Source: a bacterium
GTDB taxonomy: Bacteria; Latescibacterota; Latescibacteria; Latescibacterales; Latescibacteraceae
Reading direction: 5' to 3'
Length of the DNA: 26,457 nucleotides
NCBI GenBank assembly: GCA_021372535.1
Contig: JAJFUH010000087.1
Location: 1-26,457, forward strand
Position numbers and translations under genes: made by a program. This document shows positions 1 to 7,058 of this stretch, in pieces; the stretch's first letter is position 1; each line of letters opens with the position of its first letter. Below the pieces are notes generated by a model that did no database searches, was not told where the DNA came from, and worked only from the letters and a program-made list of their open reading frames with translations.

Positions 1-80
1 ATTGGTATCATTATTTATCCGCCGGAGCAATATCTTAAATGTTCCAGGAAAAATGAGAAAATCTTCAGCTTTCTAAATCC

Positions 81-109
81 TTGAATGATTGTTACTGTTG
101 TACTATATT
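81..109 (+). promoter_or_regulatory. Possible sigma-70-type promoter for the first kinase
   Basis: TTGAAT at 81-86 and TATATT at 104-109 are separated by 17 bp, in an AT-rich stretch about 100 bp ahead of the kinase gene starting at 208. The match is to the generic -35/-10 consensus. FCB-group bacteria often use a different primary promoter consensus, so this is weak. The rest of 1-207 shows no convincing gene. Confidence 0.3.
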
Positions 110-207
110 TTATTACTGTAAAGGTGGAAAACAGCTCACGATGATGTATGGTGATGTTGATTCCCGGCCCGTAAGGGTACAAGCGGTATTTTATACGAGG
201 AGCCATT

Positions 208-1863
208 ATGAAGGTGCCCGGCAAGGATTCATCATCCGGCGGCATGGCGCCTGAAATAGGTGAAACACGCTATCCCGGACAGTTTGGAACGGCGCTCGAA
301 GCGCTGTTCGCGTCCTATCCCGATGGCTGGTTTCTCCGGTCGGGCAGCGGGGAAATATACTCGTGTAACAGCGCTTTGTGCAATCTTACCGGTTACACGC
401 ATGATGAGCTGTGTTCGATGAATACTGGCGATCTCTTCCGGGACAGAATGTTCAAAAGCATCATGAACAGCCTGAAAGAGAAAAAAAAGTCGCCGGGCAG
501 CGGAAATATCCGCATCGAGGGCATGTGTACGCGAAAAGACGGTACGCGCTTTCCCGCGGAAGTGACCGTGGCGCTCTGTGAAGGGAATGAATCCCTCCCG
601 GCCTGTGTCATAGTGCGCGATATCACCCGCGAACGTATGGTTCACGATGAAAACCGGCAACTCCACGGTCAGCTCCGTCATGCGCAGACCATGGAAACGA
701 TCGGGCAGATGATCGGCGGTATATCGCACTACTTCAACAATGTTTTTACCGGGATACTCGGTAATCTGAGCCTTGCCGGGATCGATGCCCCGGAAGGGCT
801 TTCGCCCTTCATCGGTAATGCCGCCCATGCGGCGGACAGGGCGCGGACTTTTACACGGCAGCTCCTTTCGCTGAGCCGTAAATCCGTCGTTGTCCTCGAA
901 CCGACAGACATCGGGGCGCTCATCGAGGATGTGGAATCGTTCGCACGGCTGACTTTCGACCGCCGAATCGAGATTGCAGTGGCGAAACCCGATGGTCTCC
1001 ACTGTGTTCTTGCCGATGCGGCGTCGATTCACCATGTTCTGCTGAACCTCTGTATCAACGCCCGTGATGCAATCGAGGAAAAACATGTGACCCTTGCCGG
1101 GATGACCGAGCCGCGTATCACCATCGAGGCCCGCAATGAAACGATACCGGTCCGCTGCGATGCAGACCGTCGAAAAAGTCATGGTACCGGTCATCCTGAT
1201 GCCCGTTCCGGCAGGCATGTCAGGATCACGGTTTCTGATAACGGATGCGGAATGGATGAAGAATCGATAAAACGGATATTCGAGCCGTACTACACCACAA
1301 AAGAACCCGGAAAAGGCACCGGTCTCGGGCTGACTGTCGCCCTTGAAACCATCAGGCAGCATAACGGCTGGATCGAATGCGCGAGCACCGCAGGGCAGGG
1401 ATCCGCGTTTACGGTATATCTTCCCGCCACAAGCCTGAAAAAGGAGATTTCGGGGGAACGGAAAATCGTAGACCTGCCGCCCGGTACGGAAAGGATTCTG
1501 TTCGTCGATGATGAAGAAATGGTGAGAACGTTCGGAATTCTGACTCTTGAACGGCTCGGGTATTCGGTTCTGTCCGCTTCCAACGGCCGTGAGGCGCTCG
1601 ACCTCTATATCAGGGAGCACGGCAGTATCGACCTGGTCATTCTCGATCTCGGGCTCCCTGTTTTATCCGGCCAGGAGCTTTTGAAGCACATACGGCTCAT
1701 CAACCGTGATGTGACCGTTCTCGTATTGAGCGGGCATGATTTCGTGCATGACAGGGATGTATTCGGCGAGCTCCGGGCTGATGATTACATTCTCAAACCA
1801 TTCACCATTTACGATCTCGCGGCGTCGGTCCGGGCAGTGCTCGACCGCAAATCGGGCCGATAG
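208..1863 (+). CDS. Hybrid sensor histidine kinase (PAS, HisKA, HATPase, receiver)
   Basis: A 551-residue cytoplasmic hybrid kinase with no membrane segment. The ATG follows AGGAG at 198-202 with a 5-nt spacer. Order of domains: PAS at about 25-145, ending in the usual V-RDIT-R boundary; a dimerisation/phosphoacceptor helix around His174 in a GGISHYFNN context; an ATPase domain with N box (NLCINARDA), G1 (DNGCGMD), F box (FEPYYTTK) and G2 (GKGTGLGL) at about 235-410; and a C-terminal receiver with acidic pair VDDEE and phosphoacceptor Asp480 (VILDLGLP). It belongs to the cytosolic kinase group whose H box normally reads GGIAHDFNN. The acidic residue that normally follows the His is Tyr175 here. 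The attached receiver has no output domain, so phosphate probably passes to another protein or is drained. The gene stands alone, 400 bp ahead of the next one. The signal sensed by the PAS domain is unknown. Confidence 0.93.
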   Translation: MKVPGKDSSSGGMAPEIGETRYPGQFGTALEALFASYPDGWFLRSGSGEIYSCNSALCNLTGYTHDELCSMNTGDLFRDRMFKSIMNSLKEKKKSPGSGNIRIEGMCTRKDGTRFPAEVTVALCEGNESLPACVIVRDITRERMVHDENRQLHGQLRHAQTMETIGQMIGGISHYFNNVFTGILGNLSLAGIDAPEGLSPFIGNAAHAADRARTFTRQLLSLSRKSVVVLEPTDIGALIEDVESFARLTFDRRIEIAVAKPDGLHCVLADAASIHHVLLNLCINARDAIEEKHVTLAGMTEPRITIEARNETIPVRCDADRRKSHGTGHPDARSGRHVRITVSDNGCGMDEESIKRIFEPYYTTKEPGKGTGLGLTVALETIRQHNGWIECASTAGQGSAFTVYLPATSLKKEISGERKIVDLPPGTERILFVDDEEMVRTFGILTLERLGYSVLSASNGREALDLYIREHGSIDLVILDLGLPVLSGQELLKHIRLINRDVTVLVLSGHDFVHDRDVFGELRADDYILKPFTIYDLAASVRAVLDRKSGR

Positions 1864-2263
1864 GTGATTACGAACTGTGAAAACCGAAAAATTCATAAAT
1901 TGGTTATTCAAACAAAACATAAACTGACGAATGAGATTTTCAACGTTAAAATGTCATTCCCGTGAAAACGGGAATCCATCGCTAAATACATATAAAATAA
2001 TGAGTTAAATGCTGGATTCCCAATTCATTTCATTCTTGGGAATGACAACACTTATATAATACGTCAGGAATTATAATCTGATTGATTAACCAGATTCTTA
2101 AAAAAAGGGTTGAAAGAGCGTAAAAACCGATAAATCATTAAAAAATACACTTCCTGATGATAATTATATATATTAAATCGAACAATCTCTGATAAAGACA
2201 TCCACTTTCTGTTTAACTGACATTGCTCACCGCGGCTTGCCGGAGAAGGGTAAAAAAACCGCC
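1864..2263. other. 400-bp AT-rich gap with one palindromic element
   Basis: No convincing coding region. The only structured part is the GTCATTCCC-ended element at 1953-2046. From 2047 to about 2215 the sequence is strongly AT-rich and probably holds the promoter of the kinase that starts at 2264, but no clear -35/-10 or -24/-12 pair could be picked. Confidence 0.5.
1953..2046. repeat. dRS3-like palindromic element, copy 1 (94 bp)
   Basis: The ends are exact inverted repeats, GTCATTCCC at 1953-1961 and GGGAATGAC at 2038-2046. The left arm is a perfect hairpin, ATTCCCGT (1956-1963), loop GAAA, ACGGGAAT (1968-1975). The right arm pairs ATTCCCAA (2016-2023) with TTGGGAAT (2036-2043) around a 12-base loop. 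The left hairpin fits the ATTCCC-N8-GGGAAT form of Neisseria dRS3 repeats. A second copy lies at 26208-26300. No coding capacity, so if mobile it would be a MITE-like element moved in trans. Confidence 0.8.
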
Positions 2264-4309
2264 ATGGCAGAGAACTGTTCCGTTCTGGTCGTTGATGATG
2301 AAGATACTGTGCGAAGGCTCATCGCGAGACTCCTCGAAAAGATGGGCCATACCGTAACGGAGGCATCGGGATCGGACGAGGCTCTCGATATTATGAACAG
2401 CCGGTCGTTCGATATCCTTCTCACCGATCATAAGATGCCGGGGAAAAGCGGGCTCGATTTGCTGATTGAGACAAACAGACTGTATCCCGACATGGTAAAA
2501 ATCATGTTCACCGGGATGGGGGGCCAGGACCTCTACCGTGAGCTGATAAACCGCGAGGCAGTCTTTTCGGTTCTGGAAAAACCGATCACGGGCGAGCTCC
2601 TCTCCGATACTGTTGAAAGGGCTTTTTCCTATCGCCTGAAACGTATCCGGGAAAGGAATGAGATTCGCGATCTTCAGGAAAAGTACCACACAATTTTCGA
2701 TAATACCACCGATCTTATCCAGAGTATCGACACTCTCGGAAAATTCATCTACGTCAATCCCGCATGGCATAAAGTCATGGATTATGATCAGAAGGACCTT
2801 GCGGATATTACTCTTTTCGACCTCGTTCATGAGGATTACCGGCTAAAGATCATGGACACTGTCAGCAGTGTGATGACAGGTTCGATGACGGGCTCGTTCG
2901 ATACGGTCATGATTTCCAAAAACGGTCTGCCCGTATTTCTCGAGGGAAGCGCCACCCCTCAGCGCCGTGACGGCAGCGTTGTCGCAATCGGGTTCATTTT
3001 CCGCGATGTGACTGAGCGACACCGCGCCGAGCAGGAAATACAGGCACGGCTCAGGCAGGAGACCATGATTGCCAGAATCGCGCACCTGCTTGCAAATGCC
3101 GATGAACCTCGTTTTGTATTTCCTTTCATCCTTGAAATTGTCGGTGAGTGTGCCCAGGCCGACCGTGCATACATCTATTCGCTCGACGAAGGAAAACAGG
3201 CATTTGAGAAAGTCGATACCTGGTGCGCCTCCCCGTATGCTCTGGACAGCCAATGGGACTATCTTGTCCCGTACGGCGAAATACCGGAGATTTACAAAAA
3301 AATCAGGGGTAAAGAGGTTATCGTTTACGAAACCATGGAGTCGATACGGCAGCCGGACCGCCGTTTTATGGAACAGCACATGATAGAGTCGAATCTTTTG
3401 TTCCCCATTCGCGCCGGAACAAGCACTGTGGGGATTCTCGGGTTCGATACCATACGGTTTCCACAGAGCTGGGAAGACAACGATATTTCGATGCTCAGGG
3501 CAGCGGTCGATATCATCGCCAACGCCTGGACCCGTCAGCAGGAAATCGATTTCAGGAAACAGAAAGAACGTGAGGCCGAACAATCACGGCTTCTCGTGAT
3601 AAGAGCGGATCGTCTCGCCGCGGTGGGGACGATGACTACGGGTATTATTCATGAAATCACGCAGCCGCTCAACGCGATAAACGTATCCACCCAGACTATT
3701 CTCTACGGTCTTTCACGCGGCTGGCTGCTCGATGATACAAAGGTGACAAACAGCCTTAACCTGATTGTCGAACAGATCAGGCGAATGAACGACATCATCA
3801 TCAATATGCGCGCGTTTGCCCGTGACGGGCTTCCGACGGCCCGTGAAATGGCAAACCTCAATGTCCAGGTCGAACGGGTTCATGTGATGCTCGGTGAACA
3901 GATGAAGGCTCATGGTATCGATTTTGAACTCAATCTCGGCGACATACCCGACAATGAGATGAACACACAGCAGATTCTTCAGGTTATTCTCAACCTCGTA
4001 ACGAACGCCCGTCAGGCTGTGGATGAGATCGAGAACGATCAGAAAAAAATCATCGTTACCACAACGGTGGAAGATTCCATGGTTGTGTTCGAAATAAGCG
4101 ATAACGGCCCCGGTGTTCCGTCCGTACTCCACGAAAAGATATTCGATCCGTTTTTCACCACAAAAGAAGTGGGGCAGGGCACCGGTCTGGGACTCTCGAT
4201 AAGCAGCGGTATCGTTCATGATCATAACGGTATACTCGATATCAGGGATAACGAGATGGGCGGTGCAACGTTCATCATGAAACTTCCGTTCAGACAGAAT
4301 AAAGGGTGA
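2264..4309 (+). CDS. Receiver-PAS-GAF sensor histidine kinase
   Basis: A 681-residue soluble kinase. The ATG at 2264 is preferred to an in-frame TTG at 2237 because AAGGG lies ahead of it and the receiver starts directly after ([10 protein letters not shown]). Domains: N-terminal receiver at about 5-120 with phosphoacceptor Asp55 (LLTDHKMPG) and Lys in EKPIT; PAS at about 140-255; GAF at about 275-420; coiled linker; H box with His463 ([11 protein letters not shown]); ATPase domain with N box [10 protein letters not shown]1 DNGPGVP, F box FDPFFTTKE and G2 GQGTGLGL, ending at the C-terminus. An N-terminal receiver on a kinase usually places it in the middle of a phosphorelay: it may take phosphate or be tuned by an upstream kinase such as the hybrid at 208-1863. 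The sigma-54 activator gene begins 5 bp after its stop codon, so that protein is its likely partner. Ligands of the PAS and GAF domains cannot be read from the sequence. Confidence 0.92.
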   Translation: MAENCSVLVVDDEDTVRRLIARLLEKMGHTVTEASGSDEALDIMNSRSFDILLTDHKMPGKSGLDLLIETNRLYPDMVKIMFTGMGGQDLYRELINREAVFSVLEKPITGELLSDTVERAFSYRLKRIRERNEIRDLQEKYHTIFDNTTDLIQSIDTLGKFIYVNPAWHKVMDYDQKDLADITLFDLVHEDYRLKIMDTVSSVMTGSMTGSFDTVMISKNGLPVFLEGSATPQRRDGSVVAIGFIFRDVTERHRAEQEIQARLRQETMIARIAHLLANADEPRFVFPFILEIVGECAQADRAYIYSLDEGKQAFEKVDTWCASPYALDSQWDYLVPYGEIPEIYKKIRGKEVIVYETMESIRQPDRRFMEQHMIESNLLFPIRAGTSTVGILGFDTIRFPQSWEDNDISMLRAAVDIIANAWTRQQEIDFRKQKEREAEQSRLLVIRADRLAAVGTMTTGIIHEITQPLNAINVSTQTILYGLSRGWLLDDTKVTNSLNLIVEQIRRMNDIIINMRAFARDGLPTAREMANLNVQVERVHVMLGEQMKAHGIDFELNLGDIPDNEMNTQQILQVILNLVTNARQAVDEIENDQKKIIVTTTVEDSMVVFEISDNGPGVPSVLHEKIFDPFFTTKEVGQGTGLGLSISSGIVHDHNGILDIRDNEMGGATFIMKLPFRQNKG

Positions 4310-4314
4310 GGCCT

Positions 4315-5814
4315 GTGAATATCCTCCTTATTGACGATAATGACGCAATCCGGAAGAGCCTGAGTTTGTTTTTAACCGAGCTCGGACATGATGTTACCTG
4401 CGCCGAAAACGGCCAGGAAGGGCTTGCGCTGTTCAACCGGAAACAGTATCACCTTGTCTTTACCGACATCATGATGCCGAAGATGGATGGTTTTGAATTT
4501 CTGAATCATATTAAAAACGAGATGAAGAGCATGGTCGATGTGGTTATCGTCACCGGTCATGGCAATGTCGACAGCGCGATAACCGCCCTGAGGTCCGGGG
4601 CGTATGACTACCTGCAGAAGCCGGTCAATCTCGAAGAGCTCGAGGTTATCATAGATCGTGTTTCGGAGCACTTATCATTGAAGATGACCAACGAGGAGCT
4701 GACATCACGGTTCGAGGAAACCGTCAGGGAGCGTGTCATCGAAACCGAAAACCAGCTTGAAAAAATCCGCCGGGCCTTTCGTGACAATATCGGTTTGAAT
4801 ATTTCCATACATTCGAAAAAACTGGACGACCTGTACAAGCTCGCTGAAAAATTTCACAAGTCACCCTTGGTTCCCATAATCATTGAAGGCGAAACAGGCA
4901 CGGGGAAAGAGCTTCTTGCCCGGTTCATCCATCATGGCAGCGAAATGGTGATGAAGCCGTTCATAGCACTCAACTGTGCCGCGATTCCGACAGAGCTCTT
5001 CGAGAGCGAGCTGTTCGGTCATGAGGCCGGAGCATTCACCGGCGCAAACGTGAGCTCGAAAAAGGGACAATTCGAGATTGCCGGTGATGGCACACTGCTT
5101 CTCGACGAGATCGGCGAAATGCCCCTGTCGACACAGGTCAAACTGCTGCGGGTTCTGGAAGAACGCGAGTATTACAGAGTCGGAGGTGTCAAGCGCATGA
5201 CGCTGAAAGCCCGGATAATCGCTTCGACGAACAAATCCCTCGGCACCGAAGTTGAAAAAAACGCTTTCCGGCGTGACCTTTACCACCGTCTCAATGTCGG
5301 GTATCTGAGAATTCCCCCCTTACGGGAACGGACAGAGGAAATCGTGCCGCTGACATATGATTTTTTTGCTAAGGTCTGCGCCCGCCATGGTAAACAGAAT
5401 AAAATACTGGGGCTGACTCCTGAGGCGGAACGGTTTCTGGAGCGGTTTTCCTGGCCCGGGAATGTACGGCAGCTGGAAAATGCCATCGAGCGTATCGTAA
5501 TCATCCATGACGATCCCTATATCGATGTGGGACATTTCGCCTTCCTTGAACAGGGTGAGCCTGCTGCTCTTCAACGCGTTTCGGATTTTTCTTCCGCTGC
5601 TCAACCGGAAAACCTGAAAGATATCGGCAGCCCGGCGCACAGCAATACGGCGGATATGAATTATTATAAGCTCCCCAGTGAAGGAATCGATCTGGACGAG
5701 TTGATTACCAATCTCGTTAAAGAAGCACTGCGCATGGCCGATGGCAACAAAACACTTGCGGCAAAACTGCTTAATATTTCTCCAAGAACCATCGCACGCC
5801 GTCTGGAAAAATAA
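4315..5814 (+). CDS. NtrC-family sigma-54-dependent response regulator
   Basis: A 499-residue transcription activator with the full three-part layout. Receiver at about 1-120 with phosphoacceptor Asp51 (VFTDIMMPKMDG) and Lys in QKPVN. AAA+ domain at about 160-395 with Walker A GETGTGKE (192-199), the sigma-54-contacting GAFTGA loop (239-244), Walker B around LLLDEIGE and an R finger region near FRRDLYHRL. A Fis-type helix-turn-helix lies at the extreme C-terminus (NKTLAAKLLNISPRTIARR). A GTG at 4315 is preferred because AAGGGTGAGG lies just ahead of it; an in-frame GTG at 4306, overlapping the kinase stop codon, would add three residues. GAFTGA shows that it can activate sigma-54 polymerase rather than merely bind DNA. 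It is encoded right after its likely kinase. The nearest downstream sigma-54 promoter, at 6429-6444, is its most plausible target. Confidence 0.95.
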   Translation: MNILLIDDNDAIRKSLSLFLTELGHDVTCAENGQEGLALFNRKQYHLVFTDIMMPKMDGFEFLNHIKNEMKSMVDVVIVTGHGNVDSAITALRSGAYDYLQKPVNLEELEVIIDRVSEHLSLKMTNEELTSRFEETVRERVIETENQLEKIRRAFRDNIGLNISIHSKKLDDLYKLAEKFHKSPLVPIIIEGETGTGKELLARFIHHGSEMVMKPFIALNCAAIPTELFESELFGHEAGAFTGANVSSKKGQFEIAGDGTLLLDEIGEMPLSTQVKLLRVLEEREYYRVGGVKRMTLKARIIASTNKSLGTEVEKNAFRRDLYHRLNVGYLRIPPLRERTEEIVPLTYDFFAKVCARHGKQNKILGLTPEAERFLERFSWPGNVRQLENAIERIVIIHDDPYIDVGHFAFLEQGEPAALQRVSDFSSAAQPENLKDIGSPAHSNTADMNYYKLPSEGIDLDELITNLVKEALRMADGNKTLAAKLLNISPRTIARRLEK

Positions 5815-5915
5815 CTTCCCCTGGCGGAAAACAATCCAGATTACTTAATCCGGTCTATTCATAAAATTTGATAGAACGCTGAGTTACACGGATTTGTTTT
5901 TTAATCAAGAGAATT

Positions 5916-5935
5916 CCTCGCAGCTTGCTACGGGG
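5916..5935. repeat. CCTCG...CGGGG hairpin repeat, copy 1
   Basis: CCTCGCAGC, loop TT, GCTACGGGG: a 9-bp stem with one mismatch and one G-T pair. A diverged copy in the same orientation is at 6068-6087, followed in both cases by TAA. The two copies bracket the C/G-tract element at 5941-6057. Confidence 0.6.
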
Positions 5936-5940
5936 TAAAA

Positions 5941-6057
5941 AGCCCCCTTCCGTCACTTCGTGACACCTTCCCCCGTATCGGGGGCAGGTAACTATCGTAA
6001 TCGTATCGATTTCCCTTGCCCCCTTTCAGGGGGAAAGGGATTAAGGGTTAGGGGGCC
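5941..6057. repeat. MITE-like C/G-tract palindromic element
   Basis: Near-inverted ends (AGCCCCCTT at 5941-5949 and TTAGGGGGCCT at 6047-6057) enclose three perfect stems: GTCAC-TTC-GTGAC (5952-5964), CCCCCG-TAT-CGGGGG (5970-5984), and CCCCC-TTTCA-GGGGG (6019-6033), the last extended by TCCCTT/AAGGGA. There is no coding capacity. It resembles the non-autonomous palindromic elements scattered through many bacterial genomes. Element limits are judged by eye. Confidence 0.55.
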
Positions 6058-6067
6058 TGATCTGATA

Positions 6068-6087
6068 CCTCGTAGTTTACTGCGGGG
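6068..6087. repeat. CCTCG...CGGGG hairpin repeat, copy 2
   Basis: CCTCGTAGT, loop TT, ACTGCGGGG: all nine pairs form if G-T pairs are allowed. It differs from the copy at 5916-5935 at four positions, several of them keeping the stem, which suggests selection or recent descent of a structured repeat. Confidence 0.55.
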
Positions 6088-6273
6088 TAATTCATTATTC
6101 CTTATGAAAGATTATTAATTACAAAGGATAGTATATACAATTTTTTATATCTATTTATGTCTGAGTGTCTTTGTGGTTAAATATTTTCATAGATAATCCG
6201 TGTCACTTCCTGTCAGATGTGTCTTTACGCGTTTCTTAAGGCGAAAAGTCACGCTCATACAGTTCCGTAATGG

Positions 6274-6321
6274 ACAAAACGCCGCCGCCAATTAGGACAA
6301 GATACAAAACGCTCTGTTTTG
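6274..6321. promoter_or_regulatory. Candidate upstream activator (enhancer) sites
   Basis: ACAAAACGC occurs at 6274-6282 and again at 6304-6312, exactly 30 bp apart, about three helical turns. The second copy is part of a perfect dyad, CAAAAC (6305-6310), GCTCT, GTTTTG (6316-6321). The sites lie about 110-155 bp before the -24 element at 6430, the usual distance for an NtrC-type enhancer. The assignment is by position and symmetry only. Confidence 0.35.
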
Positions 6322-6428
6322 CCTGTTCAGAATACATCAATACCCTCAATCACATAAACTCCGTATCTCTTTGTCTCGGTGATAAATACGCCATTAATGG
6401 CAAAATTATATTTTGAATTTTTTAAAAA

Positions 6429-6444
6429 TGGCCCGGTTATTGCT
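6429..6444 (+). promoter_or_regulatory. Sigma-54 (-24/-12) promoter for the chemosensory cluster
   Basis: TGGCCCG-GTTA-TTGCT matches the sigma-54 consensus TGGCACG-N4-TTGCW with one mismatch. The invariant GG (6430-6431) and GC (6442-6443) are exactly 10 bp apart. Transcription would begin near 6455, leaving a leader of about 95 nt before the receiver gene at 6551. The gene for a GAFTGA-bearing activator ends about 615 bp upstream. Confidence 0.75.
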
Positions 6445-6550
6445 TTATACAGCGATTGCAACGAATAACCTGTATGTGTTATACAATAAAAAAAGACTGA
6501 TCATGTAGTATGCACTTTTACCGTGTGCTTTTATTTAACAGGAGCGTTTC

Positions 6551-6925
6551 GTGAAAATCCTGCTTGTTGATGATGACATTTCAAGTGTGACAGCCCTTAT
6601 GAATCTTCTGGAGCATGACCATGTGCTGAAGATTGCTTCGAACGGGTGCGATGGACTTGAGCAGTTCGATAAAAACTTTTATAACGTTGTAGTCACCGAT
6701 ATCATGATGCCGAAAATGAACGGTATACAATTACTCAAGGAAATCAGGGACAGAAATAAAGATACCTATGTAATCGTGCTGAGCGGTTATCTCACAGCGC
6801 ATAATATTAAAACTGCGGAAGCCTATAATCCTTATGCTTTTTTCAGCAAACCTCTTGATGTCGAGCGTTTTATGAATGTCATCGAGGAGATAAAAAACGA
6901 GCTGTCGGCTGACCATGTTAAATAG
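6551..6925 (+). CDS. Single-domain response regulator (CheY-like)
   Basis: A 124-residue stand-alone receiver. The GTG start is supported by AGGAG at 6541-6545 and by the immediate start of the fold (MKILLVDDD). Acidic pocket Asp7-Asp9, phosphoacceptor Asp50 (VVTDIMMPKMNG), switch Ser78 (VLSGY) and Lys100 (SKPLD) are all present. No output domain. It is the first gene behind the sigma-54 promoter and lies 133 bp ahead of cheA, so it may be a phosphate target or sink of CheA. Its sequence around the active site is closer to the receiver of the neighbouring sigma-54 activator (TDIMMPKM in both) than to the CheY at 12383, so it could equally act with the upstream kinases. Confidence 0.9.
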   Translation: MKILLVDDDISSVTALMNLLEHDHVLKIASNGCDGLEQFDKNFYNVVVTDIMMPKMNGIQLLKEIRDRNKDTYVIVLSGYLTAHNIKTAEAYNPYAFFSKPLDVERFMNVIEEIKNELSADHVK

Positions 6926-7058
6926 TACCGGTTCATGTTGTAAACATAACCTGATAACCGCCAGGATAGAGTGATTATCCATAAACCATAACAAAAACAT
7001 AATAAACCATAAACTACTCTGATTTTTTAGGTGAACGTTAAAGAGGGGACTTTCTCAG

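Larger units (their letters stand above)
5815..6550. other. 736-bp repeat-rich control region ahead of the chemosensory genes
   Basis: No gene was found. From left to right it holds a hairpin repeat (5916-5935), a C/G-tract element (5941-6057), a second copy of the hairpin (6068-6087), a half-copy of a GTGTCTTTGTGGTT-type repeat (6163-6180), a pair of direct repeats that could bind the activator (6274-6321), and a sigma-54 promoter (6429-6444). The length is unusual here; other intra-cluster gaps are below 250 bp. Confidence 0.6.

Noticed and set aside
232-1620. 462-codon open frame on the minus strand opposite the first kinase
   Set aside because: It lies wholly inside a gene with clear kinase domains on the plus strand, has no family resemblance and is explained by codon bias of that gene.
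6163-6180. Possible regulatory site GTGTCTTTGTGGTT ahead of the chemosensory promoter
   Set aside because: It matches one arm of the dispersed repeat at 21369-21542, so it is more simply a decayed repeat.
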